Source: Cercophora sp. LCS_1 (taxonomy: Eukaryota > Ascomycota > Sordariomycetes > Sordariales > Lasiosphaeriaceae). From it: a stretch of 64,000 bases of DNA. The notes beneath the pieces were generated by a model that ran no database searches, was not told where the DNA came from, and worked only from the letters and a program-made list of their open reading frames with translations. The position numbers were made by a program, and so were the translations under genes. The first letter of the stretch is position 1. Each line of letters opens with the position of its first letter. Below are positions 20,345 through 31,374 of this stretch, piece after piece. The stretch spans positions 1,414,589-1,478,588 of the forward strand of contig JAPZLL010000007.1 of NCBI GenBank assembly GCA_036250225.1, written 5' to 3'.

Positions 20345-22321
20345 ATGGTTTACGGCGGGCGGCCCTCGAGGGGCTGCCGAACGTGTCGAGCGCGACGAAT
20401 CAAGGTACGCTCAGTTGGACGAGTCCAGTGTTCCTGCTTTGGGCGATTGGGAGACGCGTGTTTGTCTTGAGGACTAACGGTGGCCAAAGTGCGACGAAGG
20501 CAAGCCGACATGCAAGCAATGCGCAAAATCCAAGCGAGAGTGCGGCGGCTACCGCTCCGAGTTTGAGATTGTCCATCGCGACCAGACAAAGTCGACGGTG
20601 CGTCGCATGCGAAAAGCCCTCGAGACGCAACCCACGCCGACCGCCTCCAACATTGTCTTTGTGCACGAGCGCCCCCAATTGCCGACCCCTCGGCCTTCGC
20701 CCCCGCGACAGGATCAAAGCCGAGATAATAACACGAGTCCGCCTCCTGTCCTGGCACCTCCGGTTGCTCAACGAGCAGCATGCTACTTCGCCTCCAACTT
20801 TATCCTCATGCCCCTGAGCGGCGCGCCGCATGGCTTCCTCGAGTTTCTCGTCCCGCTTGTCGAACGAGCGTCCCCTGATTCGCCCCTGAGCTACGCCTTC
20901 AATGCCTGCGCATATGCCTCTCTCGGGAACCGCATGCGGGCGGATAACATCAACTTTGCTGACCTCGCTTTGAACGAACACACCCGCGCGCTCAAGAGAA
21001 CCCATGTGGCGCTTGGGAATCCCGAAACGGCCAACACCGATTCCACTTTGGCGGCTGTGCTGCTTTTGACCATGTACGAGGGCATAACGGCGGTGAAAAG
21101 CTCCCGGTTTCTTGCCTGGCGGTCGCATATTGATGGGGCTGTGGATATTGTGCGTGCGAGAGGGCGGGCAGAGATGTGTAGCACCAAGACGGGGTCCCAT
21201 TTGTTTCATGCTGTTCGACACCAACTTGTGAGTCTTGCCATGCCTGTGATGGTCCAAAGCCTTACCTGTCTAGATATCGCGCACCTTGTCGTCGGGCGTC
21301 GCTCCGCCAAATGGTGCCGACTGGTGGCTCGGCGGCGATGATTCCGACTCTCTCCTCCTGGCGGCCCATCGCTTTGGGCTCAAGACCGGCGAGTTCCGCG
21401 CCAAGATCTCGCCCCTTCTCGCTGGCCGTCCTCAGGATCTCGGCCGGGTCGAGGCTGTTATGGAGCTCACGCAGCAGGTTTATGCGCTTGACCACGAGAT
21501 AGCGACATGGCTCGTCAGCATGGCCCCCGAGTATCGGTTCCAGACGCTCTGCTGGTATGGTGGGGATACTTCCGCCCCAGACTACAGCAACGCCGAGGTT
21601 TTCCCCGGTCGAGTGGATGTATACCCGGACTTTGTGACAGCAGGGGCCTGGAATCTGGCCCGCATCGCCCGTTTGATCCTTGCCTCTATCAGCATCCGCG
21701 TCACGGCCTGGCTCTGCGCGCCTGTCGACTACAAGACGACGGCTGATTACGCGACATCCAAAACCATTTGCGAGGGGACGATATCGGAGATTATTGCGTC
21801 CGTTCCATACCACCTCGGCTGGCACGCGAAGAGGAGAGAGCTGTTTGACAAATACCCAGAACTGTCGGGCTTCGCTTGTGGAGAGAATGAACCCTTCAAG
21901 GCACTCCCAGCATACTTGCTCATCTGGGCATTGACATGCGTCAAGAACCATGATATCGCGACAGACGACCAGCGCAAGTGGGTCAAGGGTCGATTAAAGT
22001 ACATTGAGGAGGTTGTGGGTATCAAATATGCCCGCATACTCGGCGAGGTGAGTCTCCTATGCTGTCTCCCCTTGATCTCCAGTCTGACTTGTTCAGGTTG
22101 ACGTCCGGTTCCCCTCTATGATGATCCGTCAGGATGGACGGATGACTTTTCCCGATGTTTTGCGTAACGCAAAACTGGCGGTCGACAAGTCCATGTCTCC
22201 TGGCCCTGGCGAGAGCCCTCGATTGCACGTCTCTACCAGCGCATCTGAGAGTGTGCCTGGCAGTGAAAGCCCTCCACATCTGGCGCCTCTCCAGATTCGT
22301 GGTTCCCAGCGGATGTCATGA
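20345..22321 (+). CDS. Zn2Cys6 fungal transcription factor
   Basis: Exons 20345-20404, 20490-21227, 21274-22047 and 22097-22321 give 598 aa. Residues 11-38 are a complete zinc cluster with Cys11, 14, 21, 28, 31 and 38 (C-x2-C-x6-C-x6-C-x2-C-x6-C), split by intron 1 right before Cys21. A basic linker and Pro-rich stretch follow. A helical middle region (residues ~125-510) is of the type found in Fungal_trans_2 (DUF3468) regulators, for example LLLTMYEGITAVKSSRFLAW. The Ser/Pro-rich C-terminus ends at 22321. It is a nuclear regulator with unknown targets. Adjacency to the oxygenase, transporter and P450 relic makes it a candidate local regulator. Confidence 0.9.
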
Positions 22322-22426
22322 CGAGTTTGATCTCTTCCGAACTGCGGCAGTGTCGCAGCCCACGCGGACCGAGATGCTGACTCGAGCTTGGTCTTAAATG
22401 CCATGACGATAAGTCCATTACGTCGT

Positions 22427-23262
22427 TCATGGCCGCTGCTCCATGATCCTGGTATCATGAGCGCGTCGGTCAAAGACCTTAAAGTCAAAGACCCTCAACA
22501 AACGCTCCCTCACCCGCGACAACTGGGCATGCGCCTGCCCCATCTGCTCCGGTGTCGAATCCGTTTGCACCCGGACGTACAGGACCCAAAACGGAACCAA
22601 CGGCTCCAAACCCGCGGGATTGGCAGCACCTTGCTGCTGCTGCTGCGCTGAGATGCCGTAAATCTTGGTCAGCGCATACTCAACCCCGTTAAGCCACCAC
22701 TGATACGCTTCCTCAACCGACTCCGATTTCGTGCTGTCTTCGTCAGCGCATTACCCAAACTCGCTCAAAGGCACTCACCCAAACCGACACTCCTGCAACA
22801 CCCTCTCCACTCGTCCCTCAGAAATCTCCAAGACCCGTCGCTGCGTAATAAAAGCCGGAATCCGCGAGCTCTGCGGATCAGGGAAATCGTTCCACCTCAA
22901 CACCCTCTTGTCCCTAAAATACCCTCGTCAGCATCCCGTTTGTTTCCCTACTACATGCGGTAAACTCACTCGCTGCCCACACCCCCATTCACCTTGGCCG
23001 TGGTATCAATCCGCTCCTGCACCACGTAGTTTTGTTTGAGCAAGATCTGGTGAAACTCGGCCCACCGCACCGCGTGCGGGTTGCGCTCGCGCGACAGTTC
23101 CTTGAGTTTGTCGAGGGATTTGGGGGACAGATCTCCCCGGTGAAGGTGGCGCACGCGCGTGTAGCTGTGGTGTTCGTGCATTTCGGTTAGGCCCGAGAGG
23201 ACGGCGCGCGCTGTGGGGAGGGCGGTGTCGGGAACGACGGCTGTTAGGAAGATTTCGTGCAT
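22427..23262 (-). CDS. MED18: Mediator complex subunit 18 (Med18/Srb5)
   Basis: Exons in transcript order are 23262-22970, 22913-22779 and 22733-22427, giving 244 aa. The start MHEIFLTAVVPDTALPTAR with AVLSGLTEMHEHH is the typical opening of fungal Med18. LLKQNYVVQERID, CRFG and the C-terminal FWVLYVRVQTDSTPEQMGQA fit the rest of the beta-barrel. A Gln run near residue ~165 is a local feature. Med18 belongs to the Mediator head and links regulators to RNA polymerase II. Introns of 56 and 45 nt have GTGAGT donors. It converges on the Zn2Cys6 gene with only 105 bp between stop codons. Confidence 0.88.
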
Positions 23263-23795
23263 CTTGGCGGTTTGTGCAGTCGGGGTTGCTGTTATCTTGA
23301 TGGTGGGAGTTGGTGGTTGTGAGGTTGGTGCTGCGAGTTGGTCTCGCGGGGTGCTGCAAAGTCGATGTTGGCTGAGAGCCGTAAAGTGGATGAAGACCCC
23401 GGTATGGTAGGTGGGGGGGGCCGAGGCTTGTTGTGGCGGAGAAGACCGCGCAGGTTTGTGAGAAAAGAGCGTTTAGTATCGCGGGATGGTGGGTTGAGAA
23501 GAAACCCTAAACCAATTGAGAAAGAATTGGATGGCACGGATAGGAATCTAGAAGTGAGCCACGTGCGGCATGTTGGGTGAGGTCCCGTTGTGAGAGGTGA
23601 GGCGGGGAGCTCAGTGTGAGGTGGAGTGCGGAATGCGGCGTGGGCTGGAATCACGTGGTGCCAAGCGTGCAGGGGAACCGCTGATTGACCACGCTCCCAC
23701 CAAACCGCAACCTGATGGCAACTCCCAGCCGCGACCCGCACAGCCCGACTGTATTGCACGATGAACTATTTGGCGATACTTCTTTTAGAAGGCCC
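23263..23795. promoter_or_regulatory. Promoter side of MED18
   Basis: 533 bp between the MED18 start and the stop of the next minus-strand gene. No gene or repeat is supported. Confidence 0.35.
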
Positions 23796-24464
23796 TTAGG
23801 CTTGTTTAGCATTTACCAATTGAGATTCCGAGGGAGTGGAGTGTGCGAGTACAAGTACAATACAAGGCCACATCCTTCCTAGGGCACCTGATCTCATCCC
23901 TTTGCCATGCTTGGTGACGTCTGAAACGTCGAAGCTGGTGGGTGCATATGTCCCCCTCTCGATAAAAAAAGGGAGAGAAGTTGCCGATTCATCCCACGCA
24001 TCGCTGTGGCACGAGAGCACTTGCATCGCTTCGGGAACCGTACCCGGATGGACCCCGCTGTCGTCCCTAGGTATAACCTGGATCCTACTTGAGAAATTGC
24101 TCGGCTGTGGATGCATACGCTCTGCAGCCTGATTGTTGTTCGTTTCGAGGAGCCTGGCGCCAATAGTGTTAGGTCTTCGTTGGATTGACGGGAGCTTAGC
24201 GGTTAACATGTCGAATTGCTGCTCGAGTCTGTCTCTCTCCGTCTCGACGGTTTTGAGGCTTCTTTCAAACATGTTGCGGTCGTCTATGGCTTCGTTTAGC
24301 TCGGTGGTTTGTCGCCGATGCAATGCGTCGAGTTGTTCGACATGCTGGATCAGTGTGTCGATGTGCGCCTCGGACGGTGTGGTGACGGATTGGAGTGATC
24401 GCCAAAGAGCTGCCGATAGGCCCTCGGCTAGCTGGTGCTGGACGTCTTTCTTGCTGGTCGCCAT
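23796..24464 (-). CDS. Hypothetical coiled-coil protein
   Basis: Single-exon frame of 222 aa starting at ATG 24464. Residues ~35-95 form a charged heptad-like stretch (VEQLDALHRRQTTELNEAID, then ETERDRLEQQFDMLTAKL), predicted coiled coil. The rest is low in recognisable features, and the last ~20 residues may be read-through if an intron was missed. No family was recognised. It is divergent from the Hsp70-like gene, and a second small coiled-coil gene lies on the far side of that gene. Confidence 0.5.
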   Translation of the reverse strand: MATSKKDVQHQLAEGLSAALWRSLQSVTTPSEAHIDTLIQHVEQLDALHRRQTTELNEAIDDRNMFERSLKTVETERDRLEQQFDMLTAKLPSIQRRPNTIGARLLETNNNQAAERMHPQPSNFSSRIQVIPRDDSGVHPGTVPEAMQVLSCHSDAWDESATSLPFFIERGTYAPTSFDVSDVTKHGKGMRSGALGRMWPCIVLVLAHSTPSESQLVNAKQA

Positions 24465-24999
24465 TGTTGCGGTTTGGTCGGCTGATGTCTCGGACGGAAC
24501 TGGGGTGGGTGTCCCTACTGGTGGTGGATGATGCTATTTGTGAGAGGTGAATTTTTGATCGAGATCATGTTTTGGGGTGGCCATTTGGCTTGGGACAAAG
24601 CATTTGTCAGTGGTCGCCGGTTTGGGAAACCACAACTTGTTGCCGTGTCTTTGTGCTAGCATGGAGGCGACACCCAAGCCCACGGAACTCGCTGATGTTG
24701 ATTTCACTACCTGTTGACATCCCGAGATAGGCCAACGTCTTGATTATATTTATCAGAATGGAATTTTTTTCTTTCTCTTTTTTCCTTCAAACACCATGGG
24801 TTACTCGGGGGTCACACCCTACGTTTGCACCCACGCACGCACATTTATATCTCTAGTCTCGAGGTCACAATCTGAGAGTCACCATCTGCTCTCCTTGAAC
24901 ACCACACACCCCAAGAAACACATTCTCCTACCTGCAATCCACCACGCTGAGTTATACCGGTTCGCCAAGTACGCTTTCAGCGGATAGTGAAACGGGGCA
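24465..24999. promoter_or_regulatory. Divergent promoter region, coiled-coil gene and Hsp70-like gene
   Basis: 535 bp. A T-rich tract at about 24745-24785 precedes the Hsp70-like leader. I did not find a convincing run of nGAAn heat-shock elements. Confidence 0.35.
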
Positions 25000-27075
25000 A
25001 TGGCGGGCGATTCGGACAACTCGCAGAAGAAACTCGTCATCGCCTTGGACTTTGGTACCACCTTCTCCGGCATTGCCTATTGTTTCGCTTCCCAGGAAAA
25101 CGCCAAGGTAAGAGCCATCGGCGATTGGCCTGAGAGCGATAGTAACCCCAAGACCCCAACCACGGTCCGGTACGAGCCCAATGATCAGACGAAATTTAGC
25201 TGGGGGAAGTCTGCCACGCGAGAATCCAGACAGTCCGGCGAAGGCATCGTCGGCGTCAAGCTATTGCTCGACCCAACCCAAAAGCGCCCAACCTATCTAC
25301 CCAGTTGGAACATAAAGCGTGACATCAAACGGCTTCCCAAACAGCCAGTCGAGATCGCCGCCGACTACATCCGCGCGCTCTACAACCACGCGCTCGTCGT
25401 CATGGAGAATCAAGTCCCCAGGGGCTACATGGCCGACTGCGAGAAGGACTTTGTGTTGTCAGTGCCAGCCGTGTGGTCAGATGCTGCCAAGGACACCACG
25501 CTCCAGGCTGGCATCCACCCCGTCACCTTGATCAAGGAGCCAGAAGCCGCTGCTCTTTGGACCATTCGGTCGCTGGGCTTCGCTCTTGACGTTGCGGATG
25601 CTTTTGTCATGTGCGACGCTAGAGGCGGCACAGTCGATCTCATCTCCTATGAGATTGTCAGTCTCAGGCCTGGACTCGAGTTGCGCGAGCTGGTTCCCGG
25701 AAATGGCGGCATGGCGGGGTCTCTTGGACTAAACCAGCGCTTCGTTGAGGCCATCAAGGGCCTCATTGAAGATGACCAGTTTGAGAGACTCCGCAAGACG
25801 AAGGGCTTTGGTCTAGCGGAGGACCAGTTCGATGAAAAGATCAAGATGAGGTTTGCGGGTGATAGTGATGAGGAAAATCATGTGCACTTTCCCATGGCCG
25901 ACTTGGAAGACGATCCCGAACTAGATATCAGTTCAAATTCCTGGAGGATGAAAGGGCTCGTCTCGGCTTTGAACAAGCGTCTCGTCAAGGCAGGACTGTA
26001 CTGACATGCGGGCCACAGTTCGGATTTGGCCGAAATCTTCGACCCACTCATCGCCGACATTCTCTTGCTGACTGAGGGCCAAGTCAAGACAATCCAACTC
26101 AGGCGGCCCGGGAAGCCCATCAGGGTTAGCCACGAATCGCCATAGTTGCCCGCTCTTTTCAACAGCCGGCAAAGTTCACTGCTGACTTGTCTAGGGCATC
26201 TTTCTCGTCGGCGGCTTCGGCAGCAACAAGTATCTCAAAGATTGTGTCGAAAAAAAGTACCCCGAGATTCAGGTGCTGCAGCCGAACGACGCCTGGGAAG
26301 CCGTTGCATTGCGAGTATTCCGCGATCAAGACACAACAAGAAAAAACTTGAAAATCTGACTTTGCTAGGGGCGCCGCTTTGAGTCGTCTTCCCCACAAGG
26401 CAGCTGTTGTCTCGACCCCGTCCACCCGCCACTATGGAGTCGAGGCGATGTTTCAGACCTGTCCGATCCTGGACGCCGGTCAACCTTCGCACAGGGGCAG
26501 GAACGGCAAACTTCGCACCAAAGTGGTATGCATAGGTACCAAACACATTTCACTATATTCATGTACTAGGTGACGTGGTACATTGCCATTGGACAAGACC
26601 TCGAGCGCGGTCAGAAGATCAGGTTCTCCTTTTGTCGCGACATCGATCAAGACTATGTCCCTTCGGATCTTATTTTCGAGGATAAGCTCTTCGAATGCGC
26701 AGACGAGTACGAATCATGCAGCCCCCCTAGGGAAAAAAACCCATATTATCCCAATGCTAATATACTGTTTAGGACTGCGCCCCGCCACAGGTCTAAGGGT
26801 AAGAAGATTGGGGTCAACTTCGTGATCACTACCGATCTAAGCTCTCTCAAGAAAGAGAACTTGGATGTGCGCATCGATCGATTTGGAGTTCTCTAGTGGG
26901 TGTGATGCTAGTTGTGACTTTCAATTTCCGCTGACTTTTCCACAGCTACAGCGTTGACTACGACCTTGTCGTAACTCCGGAGTCTGCTCTCATGAAATTT
27001 TCGGCCGAGAAAGGTGGCAAGGAGGTTGGATCCGTCAAAGCCAAGTACGGGGTGGAGGCTCATTGCACAACCTGA
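25000..27075 (+). CDS. Hsp70-like (HSPA12-type) ATPase gene, probably decaying
   Basis: Inferred exons: 25000-25955, 26019-26124, 26195-~26314, ~26369-26525, 26570-26895 and 26946-27075. The actin/Hsp70 ATPase fold is clear: phosphate-1 LVIALDFGTTFSGIAYCF, SVPAVWSDAAK, LIKEPEAAALW and adenosine-site IFLVGGFGSNKYL. Fungal relatives form a divergent Hsp70-like group with unknown clients. Three oddities argue for damage. The phosphate-2 loop reads CDARGGTVDL, where a Gly is normal at the Arg. The first intron would need a GC donor with poor context (GG|GCTCGT). Joining exons 3 and 4 leaves the frame off by one base. The last two introns are normal, so decay may be recent, or the model may need transcript data. 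Confidence 0.65.
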
Positions 27076-27530
27076 ACCTTTTTTTCCCCTCTCTTTTTTT
27101 TTCCTTTTTTTTCTTTCGTTTACTTTTGACTCAATCTCTACGGTGTGCTTTGGCTGCGCCCTATCTCCCATCTCAACCTTAGCAACCCAATTCTTCAAAT
27201 TGTTAATCCAATTCCTCTGACGAGGTTGTCCCAAACTGTGAACCTACCTAGTACGACACAGAAACTAATAAATCGAAACCCATCAGATGACTAGAAAGAC
27301 AAAGAGGCGGCTGTTACTCGTTTCCTCTTGCCTTTGTTGCCCGAATGGAAGTCCCTTTCCTTTCCCAAATCAATCTGCAGCACCAAGGCTGACAAAACAT
27401 CCTGCTTTGTCTCACCACCCCACATGCAATCTCCATCACCACCACAAGCAAAGCCATCTCTCATTCCCAATACAACACCAGAATAATCCTTCACAGCATC
27501 GCGATTCTCGCTTTGAGCAAACACATACCG
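27076..27530. other. Intergenic with pyrimidine-rich tract
   Basis: 455 bp including T/C tracts at about 27080-27120 just after the Hsp70-like stop. It likely holds that 3' UTR and the promoter of the next gene. Confidence 0.35.
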
Positions 27531-28130
27531 ATGGCGTCCACAAACCTGACAGCAGGCCTCGCCCAAACCAAGACCGAACTCAACACTATCAAAGACAAAC
27601 TGAACACTGAAGCAGCAAAAGCCTACAAATCATTTGCCAAGCTCGTACCCGTATTCATTGAGCGAGAAATGACAAAACTCCCGGGGGACGACCACACAGC
27701 TTGCCGGGACCGGCAAAAGGTTCTCGAGAACACAATCAAGGAAAGGGACCAAACCATCGCTTTACTTCGGGCGTTGGAGACGACAGGAAGCTACGGTCAC
27801 CGGTCTACTCAAGCCAATTCTGCTCAAGATCTCGATGGTCCGTGTCCCTCTGGTGCCGAGCCGCGTCAGCGATTCGATAACGAAGCTGTCGAAGCCTTGA
27901 GATTGGAGATACGACAGGATAGGCAACAGGACAGGAATGCCGCCGAATTATTCAAGAACGAAATCAAGACTGGCATGGAAAAACTCACTGGTGTCCTATC
28001 CCAGCTATTAGTTGCCTATGACAGGAATACACAGGTAAGTTGCTGCTGCATTGTCCTCGCCATCCCCGTTTTGCCCTCCTTCCCGAGTTGGAGGCTGATA
28101 TTTATTTCGCAGGTGGTCAACGAGCTGTAG
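27531..28130 (+). CDS. Small coiled-coil hypothetical protein
   Basis: Exons 27531-28034 and 28113-28130 give 173 aa. The final exon has five codons plus the stop, and its 78-nt intron has a clean GTAAGT donor and CAG acceptor. Heptad-like segments include LAQTKTELNTIKDKLNTEAA and ENTIKERDQTIALLRALE. A charged helix follows near residues 120-160 (ALRLEIRQDRQQDRNAAELF). No family was recognised. It sits 455 bp downstream of the Hsp70-like gene on the same strand and mirrors the coiled-coil gene upstream of it. Confidence 0.6.
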   Translation: MASTNLTAGLAQTKTELNTIKDKLNTEAAKAYKSFAKLVPVFIEREMTKLPGDDHTACRDRQKVLENTIKERDQTIALLRALETTGSYGHRSTQANSAQDLDGPCPSGAEPRQRFDNEAVEALRLEIRQDRQQDRNAAELFKNEIKTGMEKLTGVLSQLLVAYDRNTQVSCCCIVLAIPVLPSFPSWRLIFISQVVNEL

Positions 28131-28714
28131 AAGCAACGAGGGTGTCCGCCAGCCCTTCCTGAGCAAACCCAAACCCAAGCGAGGCTGGCTTCCTTCAAGC
28201 ACGACGATTCGCCGTTCCAACAATGTGTATATCTTTTTTGTACTAGGCGAGGATGGGCACAGCCAGTGGCAGTGGTTGGAGGAGCAAACTCGAGCGAAGC
28301 CAGCGGTGAGATCGTGTACACGATTTTTGGGGGTCTGTACAAGGTGTATTGGAGCGACGAGGGAGCAAGGGAGGACTAAGATACGGGTTTTGGAGAAGGC
28401 CCGTGTGGTCGTTGGGCAAAAGCAGCCGCCGGCTCAAAAGCAGGATTCGTAGTAATTAGATTACCTAGCTGGGGTACAAGTATTTTTTTTTATATTTTTT
28501 TTTTCAACTTTAACGTAATGAATTGCCTTGCCATGCCTTAACTTGGCGCTGCGTTCGTTTTGTGAAGAACTTGAGACGCTGCGACCCTTGCCTGCCTGCA
28601 GTGCCGAAAATGGAAGAGTTACAAACGACCAATACTGCAAAAGGGTCACGACCAGGTCAGAAAAGAGTCCACTGGTGGGATAAATGGGTAGCAAGAATCC
28701 AAGACCGGACTCAA
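28131..28714. other. Intergenic, convergent 3' flanks
   Basis: 584 bp between the coiled-coil gene and the tyrosinase stop. A T-rich patch lies near 28480-28505. No gene is supported. Confidence 0.4.
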
Positions 28715-29958
28715 CTAAACATAAACATAACAAAGCGGCCCCCCATCCGGACCCATGCCAACCGTACTCATCACCTCCCCAATTCTAAAACTCTCGCCCA
28801 AGACGTGCATATCCAAGACGTCCTCCAACGTCCCATTCCGACTCGGCGGCGTATTATTCAACGTAATCGTCCCAGCAAGCGCCCTGGTCCTGGCCCCGGG
28901 ATTCTTATAGTTCTGCCAAATCCACCACGTCCGATCAATCTGCGCATGATGCAGATAAAACGCCGGATCCCCTGGACTCGCCCAAAAGTCACCGCCGGGA
29001 TCGCCGCCAATGGTAAAGTGTCCCGCCGTATGCACGCCGTAATACCCCGTTGCGAAATCGCCCTGCATGCGCGCCTGGAACGAGGCGATGTCGTTGTACG
29101 ACGTCATGAGATCAAACGACTCGGCGTCGGTCGTCCAGTTGGAACTCACCCACGACGAGACATCACGTCGCAAGCAGCGCGGGTTGTACGCAAAGGGTGC
29201 GGGCGCGGGAACCACGCCGTCAGCTATGAGGGTTGGGCCGATGGGGCCGAGGTTCACAGACATGTTGGCAAACGGGCCCGAGTTGATGCATCCGCCACCG
29301 TTGCCGGGAGGGATGCAGTTGAGACCGGTCGGCAGGCCGGGGGTGCAGTTGTGCGGGACGAAGGCGCCGTTGCCTGACATGGAGGTTGCGGAGCCGTCAA
29401 AGATGGGCGAGTTGACAGGATCAAAGGCGTATTTGCCCCAGTTCCAGTAGGGTTGGTACCCATTGTAGCCGCATTCGGTGCGGAGGGCGCGCTCGTAGTG
29501 CCATGTGAAGAGGCGGTGCCACGACAAGAAGTTGGCGGTGCCGTGGATGGAGAAGGTCTGGTTGATGTGGACGGCGACGAAATCGTCGAAGCGGGTCTTG
29601 GCGCCGGGATACAACACTGGGTCAAGAAGCGAGGGCTTGGTCATCAGACACTTGACTGCGTCGGTGTAGGCGATGCGCTGGGAGGACGACAGCGAACCCC
29701 TGGGTTTGTGTCAGTGGGGGCGTGAGAATCAGAGGCGGACCAAAGTTACCATTCACGGCGCTTGGCCACATTGTGAATGTTGCAGGTGCTGCTGCTGCCG
29801 CCCGGGGTCGTGATGGCGTATTCGGTGAGACGGACGAGGGCTGCGGCGGCCAGCACGTCGGTCTTGACGGTGGATGCGGGTGTGTAGCCCGTGGCTGCCG
29901 TGCCCGTGGCTGCGGCGATGACGAGTCCGCCCTCGAGGATAGCACGGCCGAGACGCAT
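28715..29958 (-). CDS. Secreted tyrosinase (type-3 copper enzyme)
   Basis: Exons in transcript order are 29958-29750 and 29699-28715, giving 397 aa. A signal peptide is likely at 1-24. The common central domain carries both copper sites. CuA has His114, His122 and His131 in FVAVHINQTFSIHGTANFLS followed by WHRLF. CuB has His293 and His297 in YYGVHTAGHF and His320 in DPAFYLHHAQIDRTWW. Tyrosinases oxidise phenols to quinones. The short form without a long C-terminal propeptide, plus the signal peptide, fits the secreted fungal group. Several Cys and N-glycosylation sequons (NQT, NWT) agree with export. The single intron is 50 nt with a GTAACT donor. Confidence 0.9.
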
Positions 29959-31374
29959 CGTGGATCACTCTATTCTCGCTTGGGCCGAGGTGGAACCGTT
30001 GGTGTTGGCGTTGGAGGTGTGACTGAGGCGAAGCAACACGCCGATGTGATGACAACGTTGACTTATCTTATACTAGTAACCTGCCATGACACGATCGCCA
30101 CGGGCGCCCCTCAGAGTCAACTTGCCGAGGGCGGTCCATCGTGGGGGAAATCAATAGTGTTCTTCCATGACATCTATTTCCCAGGAATGCTGGTCCGGTG
30201 AATGCTACCCTCAATTTCATTAGCCCACGTCCAGTGTCATGGCACACATCCCAAGAAAGACGTCGAAGGGACGTGGAAACAGTGGTTTGGCCAATCAACT
30301 GACACGCTTCCCGCTGCGCCCCTCGAGAGTGCAGCAGCAAGTTGCCAAGTTGCGGGTTGGGAACCAAGGGAACGGACATGGGGCCCGACAAAATTGGATA
30401 TCGCTGGGGACGTCGCATCCTTCGGCTCTTGGTTGGGCCGACACGCAACCCCCCGGAACCCGGCTCGGCAGGGAACAATCGAACACTTTTTCGTATTGCG
30501 TGGATATCGGGATCATGACCCATCTTAGAGCGTTTCATCTCGTGCCGGCCGCGAATTTTGCTCTGCTGTCAGATTGATAACAATTAGCAAACGGACACTA
30601 GTGATCGCGGCACGCGCCGTACGCTACTACGCGAGCAAGCCGCACTGTCAAGGCAGAATATCTTACCGTGTAGTCGTCTCCAAAACAAGACGTTGGCAGC
30701 AGACACTAGTACCTGCCGAGCACCGTAGCGGCCCAGCCAAGTGTGTGGTACTACACCCGGCCTGACTAGGCGCAGCTAGGTAGCCATCTCGTGCTCCGTG
30801 TGTGCGACCCAACATGGGATGATGGGCGGTTGCTGTGTAACCCGAGTTTGGACGTCGACCATGTGCCGACTCCGAGGATCATCAGCCCAATCGCCCGCGT
30901 CGCCCACGTTGCATCCGTTGCATTGTGTGTCGCAATATTTGTTGACCGCTATTGTCTCAGCCGTCAATAGCGTCGAGCGCCCCTGCATCAGAGACAGGCT
31001 GTGCTTGCCTGCCTGCGAGTGATGATGAAGCGCTGACGGGTTGCATCATGGTTACACGGCCAGTTACACACGTCGATGTGAGCAAGGACTTTCTGCACTC
31101 TGCACTCAGACCTCGTCGAGTCTTACAAACTTGGCGCTTGCGCGCCTGATAATCTATTCTTTGCATGATAGCCTTCTAATATCGAGAAGTGAAAACATCA
31201 GTCTATCAGATGAACCCATGATTTTGATTACCTGCCGTGTGGTTGTCCCGCCTGGGTATCCGCTTCGTCGTCCCGTGTCTCCCCGTCAGTCATTATCGTT
31301 GAGATGTGTTGGCGCAGGATTACGCCGAGTCCTACCCCTCCCTTGTGCGGGAATTTTGCCTACCGAGCCGTCTT
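29959..31374. other. Intergenic, tyrosinase promoter side
   Basis: 1.4 kb. The left end should carry the tyrosinase promoter and the right end the HET gene 3' UTR. Frames of 60-160 codons lack support. No repeat or RNA gene is seen. Confidence 0.45.

Noticed and set aside
20400..21257. 285-codon minus-strand frame
   Set aside because: Antisense to the Zn2Cys6 regulator, whose zinc cluster, introns and domain are consistent on plus.
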